From an uncultured Clostridium sp. (lineage in GTDB: Bacteria; Bacillota; Clostridia; Lachnospirales; Lachnospiraceae), in the NCBI GenBank assembly GCA_900549235.1, contig URNT01000065.1:1-9330 (forward strand): a DNA stretch of 9,330 nt. Direction: 5' to 3'. Shown here in pieces: positions 7,021-9,330 of this stretch. A program made the position numbers and the translations under genes. Below the pieces are notes generated by a model. It saw only the letters and a program-made list of their open reading frames with translations, had not been told where the DNA came from and did no database searches. Each line of letters starts with the position of its first letter. The stretch's first letter is position 1.

Positions 7021-7919
7021 TTCATATTCTGCTTTTGATCTTAAAGGGAACCGGGCTCCTTCTGCTGGTGCTTTCAGGGCTCCTTCTGCTGGTAATCGGC
7101 TGTGTGGCTTTTGTACCGGTCCGGTATGAGGCGGCGGGAAGCTGGAAGGAGGGACTTTTGCTTGATGCCAGGGTGTCCTGGCTTTTCAGGCTTTTTTCTC
7201 TGAAGGCGGAGTGCCGGGGGCTGGGAGATGAGATAGGGCTGCGGGCAAGGATACTGGGTTTTACAGTCTGGAGCAATGAGGAGCCAGAGGAAGAACCGGA
7301 GCTGCCGGAGCCGGAGCATAAAACAGAGGCTAGGGCAGAACGGGAGCCGGAAACCAGCCGGACAGAGCCGCTGGTGCAGGAAAGAGAGGAGGCTCCCAGG
7401 CAGGCGGATCCTGCTGTGGAGGAAAGAGAGTTGTATGAGCAGCTGAAAGAGGATGAAAAGCGGTTTCAGAGGCAGAGGGCCCATGAGAAACGGGCGGAGA
7501 AGAAGGATGAAAAGAAGCCGGGGATAGTTGAAAGGCTTAAATATTCTTTTTCCTCGTTCTGCGGTAAGTTAAAGGGAATCCGGGATATGGCGGCAGATGA
7601 GAAGAATCAGGCATCCGTTGCCCTGCTTTTAAGGCAGTTTAAAAGACTGATCGCCCATGTATGGCCGGGAAAGGGACGGCTTCATGTGGTCTTTGGCTTT
7701 GAGGATCCCTACACCACAGGACAGGTGCTGTCGGCAGCCAGCCTGATCTATCCCTTTTATCACCGCCAGCTGGAGCTTGAGCCGGTTTTCGGCGAAAAAA
7801 TCCTGGAGGCAGAAGGAAGCCTTAAGGGGCGGATCCGGGTGTGGAACCTGCTCTGGCTGTTTTTCGGGATCTGGCGGGATAAGCATACCTGGAGGCTGGT
7901 CCGCCGCCTTTTAAAGTGA
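7017..7919 (+). CDS. DUF2953 family membrane-anchored protein (YtfI-like)
   Basis: A 300-residue DUF2953 protein. Residues 4-34 form one very hydrophobic leucine-rich membrane segment, followed by FVPVRYEA, the usual beginning of the DUF2953 domain. Residues about 88-170 are a highly charged, low-complexity Glu/Arg/Lys linker, probably disordered or coiled. The conserved C-terminal part (about 195-295) includes FGFEDPYTTGQVLS and a Trp-rich end. In Bacillus subtilis the homologue ytfI is adjacent to ytfJ (gerW), and here gerW is likewise next, which supports the family call and a link to sporulation. Molecular function is not established. The start ATG overlaps the preceding stop as ATGA, with GGGGAGG upstream. 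Confidence 0.85.
   Translation: MIHILLLILKGTGLLLLVLSGLLLLVIGCVAFVPVRYEAAGSWKEGLLLDARVSWLFRLFSLKAECRGLGDEIGLRARILGFTVWSNEEPEEEPELPEPEHKTEARAEREPETSRTEPLVQEREEAPRQADPAVEERELYEQLKEDEKRFQRQRAHEKRAEKKDEKKPGIVERLKYSFSSFCGKLKGIRDMAADEKNQASVALLLRQFKRLIAHVWPGKGRLHVVFGFEDPYTTGQVLSAASLIYPFYHRQLELEPVFGEKILEAEGSLKGRIRVWNLLWLFFGIWRDKHTWRLVRRLLK
7053..7100 (+). repeat. In-frame 24-nt tandem duplication in the DUF2953 membrane segment
   Basis: Two adjacent 24-nt units, 7053-7076 and 7077-7100, share their first 17 bases exactly. They encode GLLLLVLS followed by GLLLLVIG (residues 13-28), so the hydrophobic segment of the DUF2953 protein contains a recent or slippage-maintained duplication of eight codons. 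The reading frame is kept. Confidence 0.8.
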
Positions 7920-7955
7920 GTAATTGTACACAGCAATAGAAAATGAGGACATAAT

Positions 7956-8369
7956 ATGGCAGAGAATCAATTTACATCCACGATTGAGACATTATTTAAA
8001 GGAATGGATCAGTTTGTCACCACAAAGACCGTAGTAGGCGAGCCGGTGCAGACTGGGGATACCATTATCATCCCTCTGATCGATGTGACCTGCGGCATGG
8101 CGGCGGGGGCATTTACAGAAGGGGCAAAGACAAAGAGCCGCGGAGGCGGCGGCATGAGTGCCAGAATGAGCCCCAGCGCGGTGCTGATCATCCAGAACGG
8201 TGTGACCAAGCTTGTAAACGTGAAAAATCAGGACGCTATCACAAAGGTGATCGATATGGCTCCTGATTTTATCAACAAATTCCTGGGAGGGAAGCCGGCG
8301 GTGTCCGATGAAACTGTTCAGGCCGCAAAGGATGTGGCCGCCTCCTATGATGAGACAGACACAAGATAG
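7956..8369 (+). CDS. gerW: GerW family sporulation protein (YtfJ)
   Basis: A 137-residue GerW/YtfJ protein. The family is forespore-made in Bacillus subtilis, where it is needed for normal germination with L-alanine. The sequence matches the family along its whole length: an N-terminal helix (STIETLFKGMDQFV), VGEPVQTGDTIIIPLIDVTCGMAAG at about 28-51, the glycine run GGGG at 63-66, and MSPSAVLIIQNG at 71-82. The C-terminal third is less conserved. No signal peptide or membrane segment is seen. The ATG at 7956 has TGAGGAC upstream. It sits 36 nt after the DUF2953 gene, the same partner as in Bacillus. It implies an endospore former. I could not make out a convincing sigma-F/G promoter in the short gap, so it may be read from upstream as well. 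Confidence 0.93.
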   Translation: MAENQFTSTIETLFKGMDQFVTTKTVVGEPVQTGDTIIIPLIDVTCGMAAGAFTEGAKTKSRGGGGMSARMSPSAVLIIQNGVTKLVNVKNQDAITKVIDMAPDFINKFLGGKPAVSDETVQAAKDVAASYDETDTR

Positions 8370-8399
8370 ACAGGGTGTGAATGGATTTCCTTCCGGCCG

Positions 8400-8421
8400 C
8401 ATATGATGATAGTATCATATG
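8400..8421 (+). promoter_or_regulatory. 8-bp inverted repeat upstream of the small membrane protein
   Basis: The arms CATATGAT (8400-8407) and ATCATATG (8414-8421) are perfect inverted copies around a 6-nt centre. The dyad lies between gerW and the small membrane gene, 28 nt before the preferred ATG. It could be a protein-binding operator or a weak hairpin in the mRNA. It is AT-rich and lacks a following T-run, so it is not a terminator. The symmetry is certain; a regulatory role is only inferred. Confidence 0.45.
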
Positions 8422-8449
8422 TTATAGAACGGAGGGAGTGGAACGGAGC

Positions 8450-8587
8450 ATGAAACGGATATGCGGCCTGATGCTGTTTTGCTTTGGTTTTGGGATGGCA
8501 GTGCTGCTTTTTGTACCGGAGACCATATTTACATTTCTGTTTATCATTGGATGTCTGGTGCTGGGATATAACCTGTTCTGCTGCTGA
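8450..8587 (+). CDS. Small two-helix membrane protein, 45 residues
   Basis: A very small hydrophobic protein starting MKRICGLMLFCFGFGM, with a first membrane segment at about 5-22, a turn with Pro-Glu-Thr at 23-25, a second segment at about 26-42, and an unusual C-terminal Cys-Cys. I chose ATG 8450 because the hydrophobic core begins at once with a basic residue pair. GGAGGGAG (8431-8438) is the likely, slightly distant, ribosome binding site, with a further GGAG at 8445-8448. The same frame could open at ATG 8381 (68 residues), but that N-terminal extension would read through the inverted repeat and looks non-conserved. It follows gerW closely, so a role in spore membranes is possible. Function unknown. 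Confidence 0.65.
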   Translation: MKRICGLMLFCFGFGMAVLLFVPETIFTFLFIIGCLVLGYNLFCC

Positions 8588-8624
8588 GCGGGCACGGAGC
8601 AGGTTTTTAATAAATACACGCACG

Positions 8625-8652
8625 AAAAAAGGGTGCCTTACAGCACCCTTTT
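8625..8652. terminator. Bidirectional intrinsic terminator between two convergent genes
   Basis: The stem GGGTGC (8631-8636)/GCACCC (8643-8648) with loop CTTACA extends through AAAA/TTTT to 10 bp. On the - strand it gives a six-T run after the stem, a good intrinsic terminator for rpmB, which ends 17 nt away. On the + strand it gives TTTT and can end the gerW-side transcript. Confidence 0.9.
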
Positions 8653-8669
8653 GCTTCTCTGTTCTGAAA

Positions 8670-8855
8670 TTAAGCTCTTTCTACAAGGCCGGAACGTAAG
8701 CAAGAAGTACATACATACATCTTTCTGGTTCCACCGTTTACCTTGACCTTGACAGACTTCACGTTTGCTTTCCACATCTTGTTGGATCTTCTATGGGAAT
8801 GGCTCACCTGGTTTCCGAAATGAGCTGCCTTTTCACAGATTGCACACTTAGCCAT
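8670..8855 (-). CDS. rpmB: 50S ribosomal protein L28
   Basis: A 61-residue L28 of the large ribosomal subunit. The N-terminus MAKCAICEKAAHFGNQVSHS is typical, with HRRSNKMWKANV following. It is the cysteine-containing (zinc-ribbon) form, with Cys4, Cys7, Cys49 and Cys52 in two CxxC pairs. The frame extends 19 codons upstream, but the ATG at 8855 is preceded by a perfect AGGAGG (8865-8870) at normal spacing and begins at the family N-terminus. It is transcribed alone from its own promoter and ends at the shared terminator. It is divergent from the Asp23-family gene, the usual Firmicute neighbour. Confidence 0.96.
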   Translation of the reverse strand: MAKCAICEKAAHFGNQVSHSHRRSNKMWKANVKSVKVKVNGGTRKMYVCTSCLRSGLVERA

Positions 8856-8883
8856 ACTATTGCACCTCCTTAACCCGTTACTT

Positions 8884-8905
8884 GGATTCTCATAAGCGAA
8901 AATCC
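8884..8905 (-). promoter_or_regulatory. Leader hairpin in the rpmB 5' untranslated region
   Basis: Read on the - strand, GGATTTTC and GAGAATCC pair over 8 bp with one U.G around a 6-nt loop. The hairpin lies just after the predicted transcription start and about 14 nt before the AGGAGG of rpmB. It might be a ribosomal-protein-type control element or just a stabilising 5' hairpin; no known leader is recognised. Confidence 0.4.
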
Positions 8906-8917
8906 ATAACAAAAGTT

Positions 8918-8946
8918 ATGATAACAGAAACCGATAAATTTTGCAA
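8918..8946 (-). promoter_or_regulatory. Candidate sigma-A promoter for rpmB
   Basis: On the - strand, TTGCAA (8941-8946) serves as -35 (4 of 6 consensus) and TATCAT (8918-8923) as -10 (5 of 6), with a 17-nt spacer. Transcription would start near 8911, giving a leader of about 55 nt before the rpmB start codon. Confidence 0.6.
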
Positions 8947-8988
8947 GCGAAAAAACAAAATTTTATTTCTTTTTTTGTAAAAATAGTG

Positions 8989-8994
8989 TATACT
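8989..8994 (+). promoter_or_regulatory. Candidate -10 element for the Asp23-family gene
   Basis: TATACT (5 of 6 to TATAAT) lies 31 nt before the ATG at 9026 in an AT-rich region with poly-T and poly-A runs upstream, which could act as an UP-like element. No good -35 hexamer is present at 16-18 nt spacing, so the promoter assignment is tentative. Confidence 0.45.
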
Positions 8995-9025
8995 GAACTT
9001 TAGTATTAAGATTGGAGGCAAATGT

Positions 9026-9330
9026 ATGAAGGGACGGATCAGCAATAAAATGGGTGAGATACAGATTAACCCCGAAGTGATTGCCTTATATGCAGGAACC
9101 ATTGCAGTAGAGTGTTTTGGCATTGTCGGCATGGCTGCAGTCAGTATGAAAGACGGTCTGGTAAAGCTCTTAAAGCGTGAGAGCCTGACCCACGGCATAA
9201 ATGTGGATATTATCGACAACAAAATATCCATTGATTTTCATGTGATCGTATCCTATGGGGTCAGCATATCTGCGGTATCTGACAACTTAATCGAAAGCGT
9301 GAAATACAGAGTAGAAGAATTCACCGGCAT
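9026..9330 (+). CDS. Asp23/Gls24 family protein (YloU-like), 3' end outside the window
   Basis: The first 101 codons of an Asp23/Gls24 envelope-stress family protein. The translation starts MKGRISNKMGEIQINPEVIA, followed by YAGTIAVECFGIVGMAA and then VDIIDNKISIDFHVIVSYGVSI, the standard strand pattern of the family. GGAGG (9014-9018) precedes the ATG at 9026 at normal spacing. The frame is open to the right edge, so only the N-terminal part is visible. The Bacillus subtilis homologue yloU lies beside rpmB and is followed by yloV (a DAK-type fatty acid kinase gene), so a yloV homologue would be expected just downstream. The function of YloU is not well defined. Confidence 0.9.
   Translation, partial: MKGRISNKMGEIQINPEVIALYAGTIAVECFGIVGMAAVSMKDGLVKLLKRESLTHGINVDIIDNKISIDFHVIVSYGVSISAVSDNLIESVKYRVEEFTG

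Noticed and set aside
7883..7955. Sigma-F or sigma-G promoter before gerW
   Set aside because: A GCATA-like -35 can be pointed at, but no convincing -10 at the right spacing follows; too weak to report as a feature.
8856..8912. 19-codon upstream extension of rpmB
   Set aside because: It would include the AGGAGG site and the leader hairpin; L28 starts at MAKCAICEK.
8894..8953. Direct repeat AAGCGAAAA at 8894-8902 and 8945-8953
   Set aside because: Nine bases in AT-rich promoter DNA can recur by chance, and the two copies sit in different contexts (leader hairpin and upstream of the -35).
8890..9231. 113-codon open frame on the - strand opposite the Asp23-family gene
   Set aside because: Antisense to a recognised family gene and extends through the rpmB promoter region; no supporting motif.

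Overview
The window looks like chromosomal housekeeping DNA from an anaerobic, spore-forming Firmicute of the Clostridia, most probably a Lachnospiraceae (Clostridium cluster XIVa) species. The grounds are the gene order yicC - gmk - rpoZ - rimO - pgsA - cinA, the clostridial form of omega, a DUF2953-gerW sporulation pair, a zinc-ribbon L28, strong GGAGG-type ribosome binding sites and moderate GC. The assignment rests on synteny and protein character, not on a database match.

Layout: positions 26-8587 are all on the + strand and read as one long, mostly tightly packed gene train. It starts with yicC (endoribonuclease family), gmk (guanylate kinase) and rpoZ (RNA polymerase omega). These are followed by rimO (S12 methylthiotransferase), pgsA (phosphatidylglycerophosphate synthase; starts inside rimO) and cinA. 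Next come two unrecognised proteins (5360-6670 and 6679-7020), a DUF2953 membrane-anchored protein, gerW and a 45-residue two-helix membrane protein. A bidirectional terminator at 8625-8652 ends this block. Beyond it, rpmB (L28) lies on the - strand, divergent from an Asp23/Gls24-family gene that runs off the right edge. The rpmB/asp23 pairing matches the conserved rpmB-yloU neighbourhood of Firmicutes.

The least ordinary part is the non-coding DNA at the left. The two gaps flanking gmk each hold a copy of a 111-nt element. The copies match at 103 of 111 positions without gaps, and both begin exactly at the TAA stop codon of the upstream gene. Each can form several helices, some mutually exclusive. 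I do not recognise the element. The first copy also lies where many Clostridia carry remA (DUF370), which is absent here. The rpoZ-rimO gap holds a different long imperfect hairpin. Functionally, the train mixes nucleotide metabolism, transcription, ribosome modification, phospholipid synthesis and spore proteins. Apart from the duplicated element, the unknown proteins and a few small structured sites, it is ordinary core genome.
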